Positions 11,701 through 20,731 of a stretch of DNA of 64,000 bases are shown piece by piece. Origin of the DNA: Brassica napus (lineage: Eukaryota > Streptophyta > Magnoliopsida > Brassicales > Brassicaceae); assembly GCF_020379485.1 (NCBI RefSeq), contig NC_063450.1, positions 28,124,137-28,188,136 on the forward strand, written 5' to 3'. Under the pieces are notes generated by a model. The model made no database searches and was not told where the DNA came from. It saw only the letters and a list, made by a program, of their open reading frames with translations. The position numbers and the translations under genes were made by a program. The stretch's first letter is position 1. Every line of letters begins with the position of its first letter.

Positions 11701-12480
11701 CGACCACGTAGACGACTTATAATTAAGTCGTCTTCGTCTGGTAACTTCTAACTTGTTATATTTAATATGCAGCATATAGATGCTTGGATTAATGTGCTAA
11801 GGCAGAGGTATCAGGAGAACCCACAAGCTTTCAGGAGCGAGCGAATGTGCTTCCTGGATCACAACTTTTCTCAGTCTTGGAGAGAGCAGTATCAGCTCTT
11901 CAAAACATCGGAACCTGATCACAAAGGTTTAGGAAGAGTTCTACCTGGTGGGGCGTCGTATTTTTATGACGGATCAATACCTTCATTTTGCCAATCAAAC
12001 AAGAAGTGGGGGGAGGACATTGATGATATCTATGCGCCAGTGAACTTGGACGACAAGCATTGGGTTGCTATTTGGATATCGATCCCTAAGAGGCACATAG
12101 TCGTCTGGGACAGCATACCTTCATCTAGTGTACCAGACGCATGGGATGCGATAATGGAGCCTTTTCTCCAGATGGTCCCTTATCTGCTTGTTGAGTGCGC
12201 AGCCACCGACGAAATGCGGGTCAAATACGGGTTGGAGCCATACACATATGAGAGACCGCTGAAAGGTGTACCCACGGCCAACAATGGTGATTGTGGCGTG
12301 TACACTGTAAAGTACATTGAATGTCATGCGCTCGGGGGCTCCTTTGACCCTAAAGACTTTGCTAGGTGCAACGCGAAGAAAATGAGGGATAATATGGCGG
12401 TGGATATATGGAAGGAGCTTGTTGATCAGCATCTGAAAGAAAATGTGGATGGTGATAAGTTCGTGGGCATGTATGATTAG
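8723..12480 (+). CDS. DUF1985 / Ulp1-like cysteine protease carried by the MULE (six exons)
   Basis: Six exons join in frame with GT-AG borders: 8723-8761, 8826-9674, 10123-10851, 11087-11436, 11505-11598 and 11773-12480, giving about 922 residues. Exon 2 is a DUF1985 domain (ends of helices include YEMWSLVGPEPLRFSLLEF, LTGLNC). Exon 3 adds an acidic run, a basic RKKARKEAPEEAREEA stretch that may be a nuclear signal, a coiled part, and a Pro/Gln/Lys-rich tail of repeated QPPPQKK. Exon 6 is a C48 (Ulp1/SENP) protease domain with His in DKHWVAIW (about residue 783), Asp in VVWDS (about 800) and Cys in NNGDCGVYT (about 861), so the triad is complete. The usual oxyanion Gln upstream of the Cys seems replaced (TANN). 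Ulp1 enzymes cut SUMO from proteins; here the target is unknown. No stops or frameshifts. Introns 1-5 all carry the octamer. Some of the exon joins are my choice and need cDNA. Confidence 0.85.
9675..10122. repeat. Dense AAGTCGTC array in intron 2 of the Ulp1 gene
   Basis: I count about 20 exact copies of AAGTCGTC or GACGACTT in under 450 bp, in a repeating pattern of a facing pair (GACGACTTATTATAAGTCGTC) followed by GGAAAGTCTTCC or GGAAGGTCTTCC. The last ones stop about 45 bp before the splice acceptor. Confidence 0.95.
10852..11086. repeat. AAGTCGTC array in intron 3 of the Ulp1 gene
   Basis: The octamer occurs in both orientations, with one-base variants (AAGTTGTC, GACAACTT), spaced by GGTCAACTAGT-type links. 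A unit of about 48 bp (CGTCCAGGGTCAACTAGT and following) repeats head to tail around 10965-11060. Confidence 0.9.
11599..11772. repeat. AAGTCGTC array in intron 5 of the Ulp1 gene
   Basis: About eight octamer copies or near copies (AAGTCGTC, GACGACTT, AAATCGTC) lie between 11620 and 11745. Intron 4 (11437-11504) holds one near copy (TAGTCGTCC). Confidence 0.9.
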
Positions 12481-12484
12481 ATTT

Positions 12485-12627
12485 GTATTTGAACATGATT
12501 TTTTAACATGATTTTTGTATTTGAACATGATTTTTTAACATGATTTTTGTATTTGAACATGATTTTTGAACATGATTTTTGTATTTGAACATGATTTTTT
12601 AACATGATTTTTGTATTTGAACATGAT
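12485..12627. repeat. Tandem repeat just 3' of the Ulp1 stop codon
   Basis: Head-to-tail copies of a unit made from GAACATGATTTTTT, AACATGATTTTTGT and ATTT, about 36-37 bp per period, start within 10 bp of the stop codon. They probably lie in the 3' untranslated region. Confidence 0.85.
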
Positions 12628-13017
12628 ATAAGTTGTCTGGAAGAAATAAGTCGTCTGGAAGGTTTTCCAACTGGACGACTTACAAATAAGTCGTCTGGAA
12701 GGTTTTCCAACTGGACGACTTACAAATAAGTCGTCTAGAAGGTTTGGACGACTTATTATAAGTCGTCTGGAAGGTTTTCCAACTGGACGACTTACAAATA
12801 AGTCGTCTAGAAGGTTTGGACGACTTGAAGGGATAGTAGAAGGTAGTCTAAAAATAAAATACACTTGAAGGGATAGTAGAAGGTCGTCTAAAAATAAAAT
12901 ACACTGGACGACTTAGTAGAAGGTCGTCTAAAAATAAAATACACTGGACGACTAAATATTTAGTCGTCTGGACGGGTAATCAAGACGGGACGACTTAAAT
13001 TTAGGTCGTCTGGACAA
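12628..13017. repeat. AAGTCGTC array between the two convergent MULE genes
   Basis: A repeated unit (AAGTCGTCTGGAAGG, then TTTTCCAACTGGACGACTT) occurs at least three times between 12650 and 12800. Further copies at 12820-12960 are linked by TCTAAAAATAAAATACACT. Both gene ends point into this block, so it also holds their terminators. Confidence 0.92.
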
Positions 13018-15393
13018 CTAGTCAACTGGTTGTGTACATTGTGGTTTCGTATGGCCAGTTTCCTTGCAGTTTGAGCATCTCCGTGCCCTGTGTTTCTTCC
13101 TGGGTTTGTGTCCTCTCATCCTAGATAGCTCCAACCAAGATTGCCATCTTGATTTCTTCGGTCTCCCCCGACCACGCTTTAGTTCTGGAGGAAAGCATTC
13201 TCGTTCCTCAATATGTTGTGACACGATAGGATATATATTCTCTGAGTATCCTGCATACAGATAATTCTTTGAGTACAGTGGACATACAAGTGTGGAGATA
13301 TGCAAACCAGCATGTATTCCAGCAGCTATAGCATGAGAGCAAGGTATTTTCTCCACTCCATAGACACCACAATCACACTTTGCATGTTCCAAATCAACCA
13401 CACAGTCCATTTTGCCACCTTTGACAAAGAAATGCCATCCATCAATTGGTTCGACCGTCATCATACCCGCTATCTCTTCTCGAACAGCAAGCAAGTATTC
13501 AACAGCCCGGCTATGTTCAGTTGTGAGACTCAAAGCATCTTGTCTCCTTTTCCAATACCATTTTCCTAACTTCTGCCTTATGAACTCCAGCAGGAACGTA
13601 ATCGGAAATCCTCTTGCTCGCTTCAGTGCGGAATTAATAGATTCAGCAATGTTGCTTGTTTTTATGTTGAACCTGTTCCCCTTACAATAAACCCTTGACC
13701 ATAGCCTGACGTCGGCTTTCTCCAAATACGTTGCAAGTTCCGGGTTTGCACTCCGTATCTCAGCCATGTACCGGTCAAAATCGTAAACCGTGTGAGCATA
13801 AGCAGCCCCTTTCACCAAGTACATGAGATGTTTCCCTTTAAACTTTTTGACAATGTTATCTTGAAGGTGATAATAACATATTCCTCGGGTTGCCCAAGGA
13901 AACACCTTATCACACGCACTTTTAATGGCCTTGTGCCGGTCGGAGACTATCACCAGAGGCTTGTCATGAGATATACAACTAGCCAATTTTGTGAAAAACC
14001 ATTCCCAAGAAGGTATATCTTCCTCATCCACGATCCCAAAAGCCAATGGGAATATCTGAAAATTGCCATCTTGTGCGGCTGCAACTAACATAGTTCCTCC
14101 ATACTTTCCACTTAGGTGAGTTCCATCCACCACAATGACCCTTCTCTGATACTTAAAACCTTTGATAGAAGCTCCAAAAGAGAGAAATAGATACTTAAAT
14201 CTTTTCATAGAATCAAGTTCTATCGCCGTGATAGAATCAGGATTTGCAATGGAGATTTGCTCGAGATATGATGCCAGACGCGAATACCCTTCTTCTGCTG
14301 ATCCTCTCACCAATCTTTGTGCATATAACAGTGCTCTGTATGAAGTGGTGTAATCAAGCGCCATGCCAAACATGTTCCTCATTGCATCAGTGATATGCTG
14401 CGGAGTTATCCCATCAATGATTCCAACACGATCAATGAAAAGACTACCTACATACTTCGGAGTACAGTGTCTCCGCTGAGCGATTCGGTCTCCCGCTGAG
14501 CATAAATGTTTTTCCACATACTTTGTTACCCAAAACGTGTTTGTCCCATGTTTGACACTCGCTCTGACCTTCCATCCACAATAGCTAACCGGACATGTTG
14601 CCACAACGAGAGTTTTCGTTGATTTGTATAATCTGAAAGAAAACTTACCCCTCACTGCTGCCAACCGCAGCTCTGAAAGCAGTGCACCCTTGCTAACAAA
14701 ACTCTGGTTGACATAGATGGTACCATTCGATTTTCCTCCTTCAATAGCATTTGTCTTAGCATATGCCTTTTGGATTTCTTCAAAACAAATATTATCATCA
14801 TCTTCCTCGTCCTCATCTGGAACCTTTCCATAAAGACTGTAATCCCCACCATTCTGATCCGTTTCACCAACAATAGAATTATCAGCATCCTCCTCCCCAT
14901 TTTCCTCCTCCCCATCTTGATTTTCATCTTCAACAAACTCATTATCACCAACATCTTCATCATCACCACCAACATCTTCTTCCCATTCACCAGCTTCATC
15001 ATTATCACCAACATCTTTTTCCCATTCACCAGCTTCATCAATATCCCTTTTCTCTGAAACCGTTTCGACCTTGCTGCGGCTTGATACACAAAGACATACT
15101 CTATGGGTTTTGAGTATCTCCAGCAAGTTTCGAACTTGTCTATCACTTGTAACATGAATGGGAAGACTGCCTGGAGCCATCATCATTTCTGCTGGTAATG
15201 AGTAGCTAATCTCCACACTCACTGTTCTCATGTCCAGGTTATAATCTTCTTGAGCCATTGCAACAAGTTCAGCATGTGTTGAATCTTCATTCAATAAAAA
15301 CAATCTTGCTCCTTTGAGATCATCAACCACAAAATCCCAACGGAAATCTCTCAACAACCATTCTCCATACACTGCATGTAACTGAAAAATCAT
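13018..15393 (-). CDS. MURA-type transposase of the MULE
   Basis: One unbroken frame of 791 residues from an ATG at 15393. The frame is open further (to 15522), but that extension translates octamer repeats, and TTTGCAG just before the ATG looks like a splice acceptor of a leader intron. Domains in order: a PB1-like start (about 1-110); a long acidic stretch of Glu/Asp with GEWEEDVGDNDEAGEW repeats; the MuDR DNA-binding part (SFVSKGALLSELRLAAVRGKF, CGWKVRASVKHGTNTFWV); the MULE catalytic domain with Asp in VVDGTHLSGKYGG and Asp in VSDRHKAI, and CYYHLQDNI; a SWIM zinc finger (CDCGVYGVEKIPCSHAI); an AT-hook (RGRGRPKKSR); and a CCHC knuckle (CSNCKETGHTKPQC). The protein should cut and rejoin the element ends. 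The third catalytic acid could not be placed with certainty. With the Ulp1 gene it makes the element look autonomous. Confidence 0.92.
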   Translation of the reverse strand: MIFQLHAVYGEWLLRDFRWDFVVDDLKGARLFLLNEDSTHAELVAMAQEDYNLDMRTVSVEISYSLPAEMMMAPGSLPIHVTSDRQVRNLLEILKTHRVCLCVSSRSKVETVSEKRDIDEAGEWEKDVGDNDEAGEWEEDVGGDDEDVGDNEFVEDENQDGEEENGEEDADNSIVGETDQNGGDYSLYGKVPDEDEEDDDNICFEEIQKAYAKTNAIEGGKSNGTIYVNQSFVSKGALLSELRLAAVRGKFSFRLYKSTKTLVVATCPVSYCGWKVRASVKHGTNTFWVTKYVEKHLCSAGDRIAQRRHCTPKYVGSLFIDRVGIIDGITPQHITDAMRNMFGMALDYTTSYRALLYAQRLVRGSAEEGYSRLASYLEQISIANPDSITAIELDSMKRFKYLFLSFGASIKGFKYQRRVIVVDGTHLSGKYGGTMLVAAAQDGNFQIFPLAFGIVDEEDIPSWEWFFTKLASCISHDKPLVIVSDRHKAIKSACDKVFPWATRGICYYHLQDNIVKKFKGKHLMYLVKGAAYAHTVYDFDRYMAEIRSANPELATYLEKADVRLWSRVYCKGNRFNIKTSNIAESINSALKRARGFPITFLLEFIRQKLGKWYWKRRQDALSLTTEHSRAVEYLLAVREEIAGMMTVEPIDGWHFFVKGGKMDCVVDLEHAKCDCGVYGVEKIPCSHAIAAGIHAGLHISTLVCPLYSKNYLYAGYSENIYPIVSQHIEERECFPPELKRGRGRPKKSRWQSWLELSRMRGHKPRKKHRARRCSNCKETGHTKPQCTQPVD

Positions 15394-16340
15394 CTGCAAA
15401 TATTCAAAATAAAACACATTAGTAAACATAGAGAAAATGAAGAAGTTCAATAAACATTGCCGCAGACGACTTAGCATTAAGTCGTCCAGAAGACTTAAAG
15501 GTAAGTCGTCTAAAGAGGTCACTTTTGCAATTGAAAATTAAAAGGGACGACTTAATTCTAAGTCGTCCGGCTTTGTTTGTTAAAAAAAAAACTTCAGACG
15601 ACTTATATATAAGTCGTCTACGAGAAACGGGCTAGTTTTGCATTTGACCGAATCGTGTCAGATCTTTGACTATTTCTGGACGACTTATAATTCAGTCGTC
15701 TCTGGGAAAGTTAAAATTTCAATATTTTATGAAAACTTGACGACTTACGTGTAAGTCGTCCTAAGGTTAGTTTTGTAATTGAAAAATAAAACTTGAAATT
15801 TAACTTTCTCCAGACGACTTAGATGAAAGTCGTCCAGCTAAACGACTTAATTTAAGGTCGTCCGGGATAAGCAAGGTTTGACCAGAAAATTGGGAAAAAT
15901 TCTGGACGACTTTGCTTTCCCCGGACGACTTTAAATTAAGTCTTCTGGAGGGACGACTTTATATTAAGTCGTCTGGTTAAAGTTAAATTATGAAGTTTTA
16001 TTTTTCAATTACAAAACTAACCTAGGACGACTTACACGTAAGTCGTCAAGTTTTCATAAAATATTAAAATTTTAACTTTCCCAGAGACGACTGAATTATA
16101 AGTCGTCCAGAAATAGTCAAAGATCTGACACGATTCGGTCAAATGCAAAACTAGCCCGTTTCTCGTAGACGACGTATATATAAGTCGTCTGGAGTGTTTT
16201 TTTTAACAAACAAAGCTGGACGACTTAATTTAAGTCGTCCGTTTGACCAGCAGACTCATCAGTAAGTCTTCTACATACAGATGACTTACTAGTAAGTCTT
16301 CTACGCGAACAGATCTTGAAAAAAAATTCAAATTCGTACC
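15394..16340 (-). other. Probable leader region/intron upstream of MURA, with octamer array
   Basis: On the minus strand a donor-like AAG/GTACG at 16340-16336 and an acceptor TTTGCAG just before 15393 could frame a leader intron of about 950 bp. The block holds roughly two dozen octamer copies between 15465 and 16240 and the long inverted repeat listed separately. The splice proposal is inference only. Confidence 0.45.
15544..16240. repeat. Large inverted repeat (arms about 290 bp, loop about 115 bp)
   Basis: The left arm (15544-15835) and right arm (15951-16240) are reverse complements over nearly their whole length. Matching landmarks include CTTTGTTTGTTA, GAGAAACGGGCTAGTTTTGCA, GAATCGTGTCAGATCTTTGA, AATATTTTATGAAAACTTGA and AATTGAAAAATAAAACTT. 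The arms contain octamer pairs at regular spacing. Some arm differences exist, so it is not brand new. Confidence 0.93.
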
Positions 16341-16831
16341 TTAAACTAGGTGAGATGACTTCGTTTGCACACAGGGTCTTCTCCAACCACCCAGAACCTC
16401 AAACGAAAGCAACCGTAAGTAAAAACGAAAGAAATATGGCTCTGTCAACCATAGCCCATATTTTGAATCAAAAGCTTGAGTTTTTTGGATGAATATAGAG
16501 AGAAAGTGAAAGAAATGTTGTTTTTAGTTCATAACAATTGAAATAGAGAGAGTGTAAAGAGATTTACGTGCATTAAAGGGCATTAAAAGCTCCAAACAGT
16601 TCGTACAAGGTTGTTGCCACTATTCATTGCAGTGACAATATTGTAAATACTTGAAGAAGATGAGGTTGAGACAGTAAAGAAGCCATTTTCGAAAAAAAAA
16701 AAAAAAATGTTAATGGCATTTTCGTAGATAAAATGCAGGTGTGGGGTTAAAATCTCAAAAAAAAAGGAGTCAAAAGAAAAGGTTAGTTTTCTGTTTGACT
16801 TCAAGTTTTGAGTTACTTTTGCAAAAAGCCC
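16341..16831. other. Right end of MULE without octamers
   Basis: AT-rich, with purine runs, the presumed MURA transcription start region, and the right inverted end at about 16790-16831. The octamer is absent, as it also is from the first 150 bp at the left end. Confidence 0.6.
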
Positions 16832-16903
16832 TAAAAAATAATTTCTAATACAATAATCATTTCCCCAAATACACAACTGTAAAACTATAAAAGAATAAAT
16901 TTA

Positions 16904-17012
16904 AGGCAAGTTTTAAAAATAAACTTATTTCCAACAATATTAAAAACAATTTTCTAATACAATAATTGTTTCGCCAAATACACAACTCTAAAACTCTAAA
17001 AGAATAAATTTA
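16904..17012. repeat. Local tandem duplication, second copy
   Basis: The block starting GGCAAGTTTTAAAAATAAAC and ending near AGAATAAATTTA repeats, with a few differences, the sequence that lies partly at 7450-7495 and partly at 16833-16903. The first copy was cut in two by the MULE, so it reads straight across the element ends once the MULE and one 9-bp duplication are ignored. Confidence 0.8.
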
Positions 17013-17652
17013 TTAAATAAATATGCTATAATTATATCATAGAAGAAAAAATAGTTGAATTCAAAAGGTGAGTTAGTCGAGCTCATGGGAAAAGTTTTTC
17101 AAAATGAGTCTAAACCACTAGACTGAAAATTATTTTTAATTTTGAGGCCTCAAATAAAGTTATATTAATCGGGGGCCTGAGGCGATGCATTTTTTAATAC
17201 ACTGTAAGCACAACTCTGGTCGTATCTATTGCTATATATAAGAGAATCTTTATCCCATATACTCTAATGGGTCTCTTAATTTATTTTTAATAGTATTTTA
17301 GGAGTTAATTTTGGTAAGAGACATGTTTAAGAACTTTGAGATTTTTCCCCTCCATTGCAAGTCTCTTATTTAGGGTTTCTTAAAAAGTTATTAAATTTTC
17401 TTTTATTAAATTTTTTTTTATTACATAAAAGATTACATTTTAAACATAGATTTTAAAATTAAAACATGAAAACAAAGATTAGTAAAATAAAGAAGAATTA
17501 TTTGAAAGAACCATCCGAGCTCAGTTGTTGTCTTCATCACGTCCAAATTTATGTCATATATGTTGAGCCAAATCATCTTTAAGTTGTTGATGCATTTGTC
17601 TATCACGAATTCTTATCCGAACACCCATCTGGTTTGCGATATTTGTAGGGAT

Positions 17653-18843
17653 TTATGTAGAATACGTGAGATCGACATGTGAACTTCTGTTGTCTTCTCC
17701 TTGCTGGAATTCTGAAACATCATATTGTGTGTATCCATCTCGTTCGTTTTCTACTATCATATTATGGAGTATGATACATGCTCTCATAATCTTGCCAATT
17801 TTGACTTTATCCCAAAACAGCACTGAATTTTTAACAATGGTAAAGCGAGCTTGCAAGACTCCAAAAGCACGCTCGACATCTTTTCGGACAGCTTCTTGAC
17901 GTTGAGCAAATAAAACTGCTTGCGGCCCTTGTGGTAGAGGAATAGATTGGATAAAAGTTGCCCATTTCGGATAAATACCGTCGGTGAGATAGTAAGCCAT
18001 ATGATACTCTCTTCCATTGACAGAGAAAGTGACATTCGGAGCTTCACCTCTTATTATGTCATCAAAAACAGGTGAACGATCAAGAACATTGATATCATTT
18101 AATGTACCTGGAGGTCCAAAAAATGCATGCCATATCCAGAGATCGTATGAAGCAACCGCCTCTAAAACGATTGTTGGTTTACCCGAACCACGAGAATATG
18201 GCCCTTTCCAAGCGGTTGGACAATTCTTTCACTCCTAATGCATACAATCGATGCTTCCTATCATCCCGGGAAATCCACGATATTCTCCAACATCAAGTAG
18301 ACGTTGAAGATCAGCCGGTGTTGGTCTTCTTAAGTACTCATCGCCGAACAAATATATTATTCCTTCTACAATATTTTCCACACATAACCGTGTTGTTGTT
18401 TCACCGAGCCGAAGGTATTCGTCGACCGCATCAGCTGCAGAACCATACGCCAAGACACGAATGGCTGCGGTACACTTTTGAAGAGGAGAGAGACTAATCC
18501 TTCCGAGACCATCTTTCTTTTCCCGAAAATATAGAACTTCGTTGGAGAGTCGATCAACAATGTGCATGAACAATGGCTTGTTCATTCGAAAACGTCGTCG
18601 GAATAAATTATCAGGATACGTTGGAGTATCACTGAAATAATCATTCCATAAACGAATATGCCCTTCTTCACGATTTCTTTCGATATAAGCTCGGGGTTTT
18701 TTTTTTTTGAGCACCAGGAATAGTAAATCCTCAAACGCTTGATCAAAGAATTGATCAAATTTTTCATCAAATTTTTGATCAAATATGTCATCAAATGTAT
18801 CATCAGATGATTCATCGAAAGTGTTTTGAGAAGAAGAAGCCAT
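17653..18843 (-). pseudogene. Harbinger DDE nuclease with two internal stops
   Basis: From the ATG at 18843 the reading gives an acidic, Asp/Phe-repeat N-terminus (QKFDEKFDQFFDQAFEDLL). The nuclease domain of the DUF4/ALP1 type follows: LFMHIVDRLSN, RVLAYGSAADAVDEYLRLGE, then GMIGSIDCMH with the first catalytic Asp. Two stop codons at about 18235-18240 and 18229-18234 stand where this family has Trp in the conserved HWEWKNCP-type motif (TAG and TGA for TGG). The same frame then stays open through WHAFFGPPGTLNDINVLD (second Asp) and KDVERAFGVLQARF (catalytic Glu) to a stop at 17653, about 397 codons in all. No frameshift is seen. Both changes are G to A on the coding strand, as cytosine deamination on the other strand would give. 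Confidence 0.92.
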
Positions 18844-19858
18844 AGAAGTGATTAAAGAGTTTTATAAACTTGTGATCAAAGAGAGAGAAAAAAAAGAAAA
18901 GATGAGTTTGCTTGTTAGAAGTAGAAAGAATAGAGGGAAGATGAGTTTGGTCTTGTTAGAAATAGAGAGATAATAGAGAGTAGATGAGTTTGGTCGATGT
19001 TAGAAGTAGAGAGCAATAGAGAGAATAGAGAGAAGATGTTAGAAGTAGAGAGAATAGAGAGAAGATGAGTTTAACAAAGAGTTTTAACAATACAAGTAGT
19101 AGAGAGAAGTAGTCAACTGATCAAATGCATCACTAATTTAACAAAGAGTTTTAACAATACAAACTGATCTTGCGATCAAATGCATGACTAATTAATTGCT
19201 ACTCTGCTAGTGTCTGCGTGATGCACATGCACACTGAACAACCCGACAAACTGAAAGATGAAACCCGTGACACACTGATACAAAACTAAACTGATACAAA
19301 CTGATACAACACAAGCCGAGACAACAATTTGTCCTAAAAGCCGACACAACACCTGCCGACACAACACATTGGTACGTGGCCTGTGATGCTTGAATGGCCC
19401 GTGATGCTTGAATCTTCAACTGCAATATGGTAGCGGGAACACTCATTACTACCAATGCCACGTATTGTATTCGTTTGAAAACAGAACATGGTACGTGGCT
19501 TTGATGGTAATGAGTGGTCCCATTACCTTATTATCACAATGGCCCGTGATGCTCCTCTCCAATGTAGTCTCTTCTTTCCCGTTACCTGAAACAAATAAAA
19601 GAATTGTCCACATCAAGAGATAACTCAACAAAACACCAAAACATTAAGTTGCTTATAGAACAAGAAACAGAACATGACATAAACTAGAACAAGAGAGCAA
19701 ATCATTACAAATTTAAGTAGAACAAGAACATGAAACAACTAGATTCTAAAGCCGAGAACATGAAACATGAAACATAAGGAAGAAATAAAGCCGAGACAAC
19801 TTGAACATGAAACAAACTAGAACATGAAACAAACATAAGGAAGACATAAAGCCGAGAG
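18844..19858. other. Spacer between the two Harbinger genes
   Basis: No gene. It holds AGAGAGAATAGAGAGAAGATG-type purine repeats (18880-19070), a duplicated block around TTTAACAAAGAGTTTTAACAATACAA (19070-19165), and CTGATACAA / CCGACACAACA repeats (19260-19370). Confidence 0.7.
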
Positions 19859-20731
19859 TTACATTAACTCATTTATAAACTTTTTCTTGAGATCTTCTTC
19901 ATAATCAGCTAGATTTTCCTTTGCAAGAAGCTTCTCAAGTAGCCTCATCTTGGAGAGTTGTTGCTTCATTGCCAAGTCATCCTTCTTGATGCTCCACATG
20001 AGCTGATAATCAGACACATCTTGCCCCTCAACCTGCGGCTTCTTTCCACGTGCTTTTTCAGCCTTACCACCAGGGGGACGAGAAGTTCCTTCTACACCAG
20101 CATCACATTCATTCACTTGAGAGCTTGCTCCTGAATGTGAACCATCAGCGAACTTCCTCCTTTTGGAGCTGCTCTCAGTTTTAGATGTAGCGAGCTCACA
20201 CCACTTCTGGTCGTTACGGAGCTCGTTCCACGCATGTTCAAGGCTGAACTTCTTTTGTTGGTTGTTGAAGTAGATTTCGTGGGCTAGTTTTAGAACGTCA
20301 TTGTCATTCATTCCACTGGTTTTCTCTCTTGTGGCTGCCTCATACGCCCCAACAAACTTGCAAACTTCTTCATTCAGATTGTGCCAACGTTGCTTGAATT
20401 GATTCCCCTCGCGTTTTTCACAGCCAGAAATTTTTGGACTAGCCGAGAAGTATGCTGCAACTCTTGTCCAGAACGTTGCAGACTTCTGCTCATTCCCTAC
20501 AATGGGGTCTTTGCTCGTGTTCAGCCAGCTGCTAATAAGCACTATATCCTCTGTCACTGTCCACGTCCTTCTTTCCTTACGCTCTGCTGGAAGCTCCGCA
20601 GCTTGACTTCCAAAGGACGGCACTTGCGATGAAGAGGTTGGAACACGTCCTTGACTGCCAAAGACAACATTTTGTTGACTATGGAGTAGTTCAACAAAAT
20701 TTTCCGAGTCCTGAAATGGTTTGAAATCCAT
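19859..20731 (-). CDS. Harbinger-associated Myb/SANT-like protein
   Basis: The protein is about 290 residues from the ATG at 20731 (MDFKPFQDSENF). A longer open frame to 20863 adds only a low-complexity SPLSPMSPLS repeat, so I prefer the inner start. A trihelix/Myb-like domain spans roughly residues 50-165: RRTWTVTEDIVLISSWLN, WTRVAAYFSASP, NQFKQRWHNLNEEVCKFVGAY. It is followed by a basic stretch (SSSKRRKFADG), a Ser/Gly-rich linker, a second basic GKKPQ area, and a C-terminal coiled coil (MKQQLSKMRLLEKLLAKENLADYEEDLKKKF). Proteins of this kind are encoded next to the nuclease in PIF/Harbinger elements and are thought to bind element ends and bring in the nuclease. No stops or frameshifts are seen, so it could still act on related elements in trans. 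In plant annotations such genes are often misnamed glutathione S-transferase T3-like. Confidence 0.88.
   Translation of the reverse strand: MDFKPFQDSENFVELLHSQQNVVFGSQGRVPTSSSQVPSFGSQAAELPAERKERRTWTVTEDIVLISSWLNTSKDPIVGNEQKSATFWTRVAAYFSASPKISGCEKREGNQFKQRWHNLNEEVCKFVGAYEAATREKTSGMNDNDVLKLAHEIYFNNQQKKFSLEHAWNELRNDQKWCELATSKTESSSKRRKFADGSHSGASSQVNECDAGVEGTSRPPGGKAEKARGKKPQVEGQDVSDYQLMWSIKKDDLAMKQQLSKMRLLEKLLAKENLADYEEDLKKKFINELM

Larger units (their letters stand above)
7496..16831. mobile_element. Mutator-like element of the Kaonashi (Ulp1-carrying) type, apparently intact
   Basis: Both ends carry related inverted sequence: ACTCAAAACTTGGAGTCAAAC near 7520 and, on the other strand, ACTCAAAACTTGAAGTCAAAC near 16800, with outermost bases GGGAGAATTGC and GGGCTTTTTGC. 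The 9-bp TAAAAAATA (7487-7495 and 16832-16840) is a perfect target duplication, the size expected of MULEs. Inside are two long, unbroken genes facing each other: a six-exon DUF1985/Ulp1 gene (plus strand) and a MURA transposase (minus strand). All non-coding parts are filled with copies of the octamer AAGTCGTC and its complement. Ulp1-bearing MULEs (Kaonashi) are known from Arabidopsis; assignment to that group is by domain content only. Confidence 0.93.
7419..17218. mobile_element. hAT-like non-autonomous element, host to the MULE
   Basis: The left end reads CAGTGCCGTGCGG and the right end, read on the other strand, CAGAGTTGTGC. These are short degenerate inverted ends of the hAT type (CAG start). 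The flanks are a perfect 8-bp duplication GTCGTATC (7411-7418 and 17219-17226), the length typical of hAT. Without the MULE the element is only about 460 bp and has no coding capacity. Part of its interior is a tandem duplication of roughly 110 bp. Confidence 0.75.

Noticed and set aside
12477..12864. Minus-strand frames in the block 3' of the Ulp1 gene
   Set aside because: They translate tandem repeats (NHVQIQKSC and LDDLFVSRPVGKPSRR units) and not a protein.
14652..15155. Minus-strand frame of 167 codons rich in Met/Lys
   Set aside because: It is a shadow of the acidic repeat part of the MURA transposase read in another frame.
15394..15522. N-terminal extension of MURA (43 residues with LDDL repeats)
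   Set aside because: These residues are the translated octamer repeats. A splice acceptor stands directly before the ATG at 15393, so the extension is probably intron or leader.
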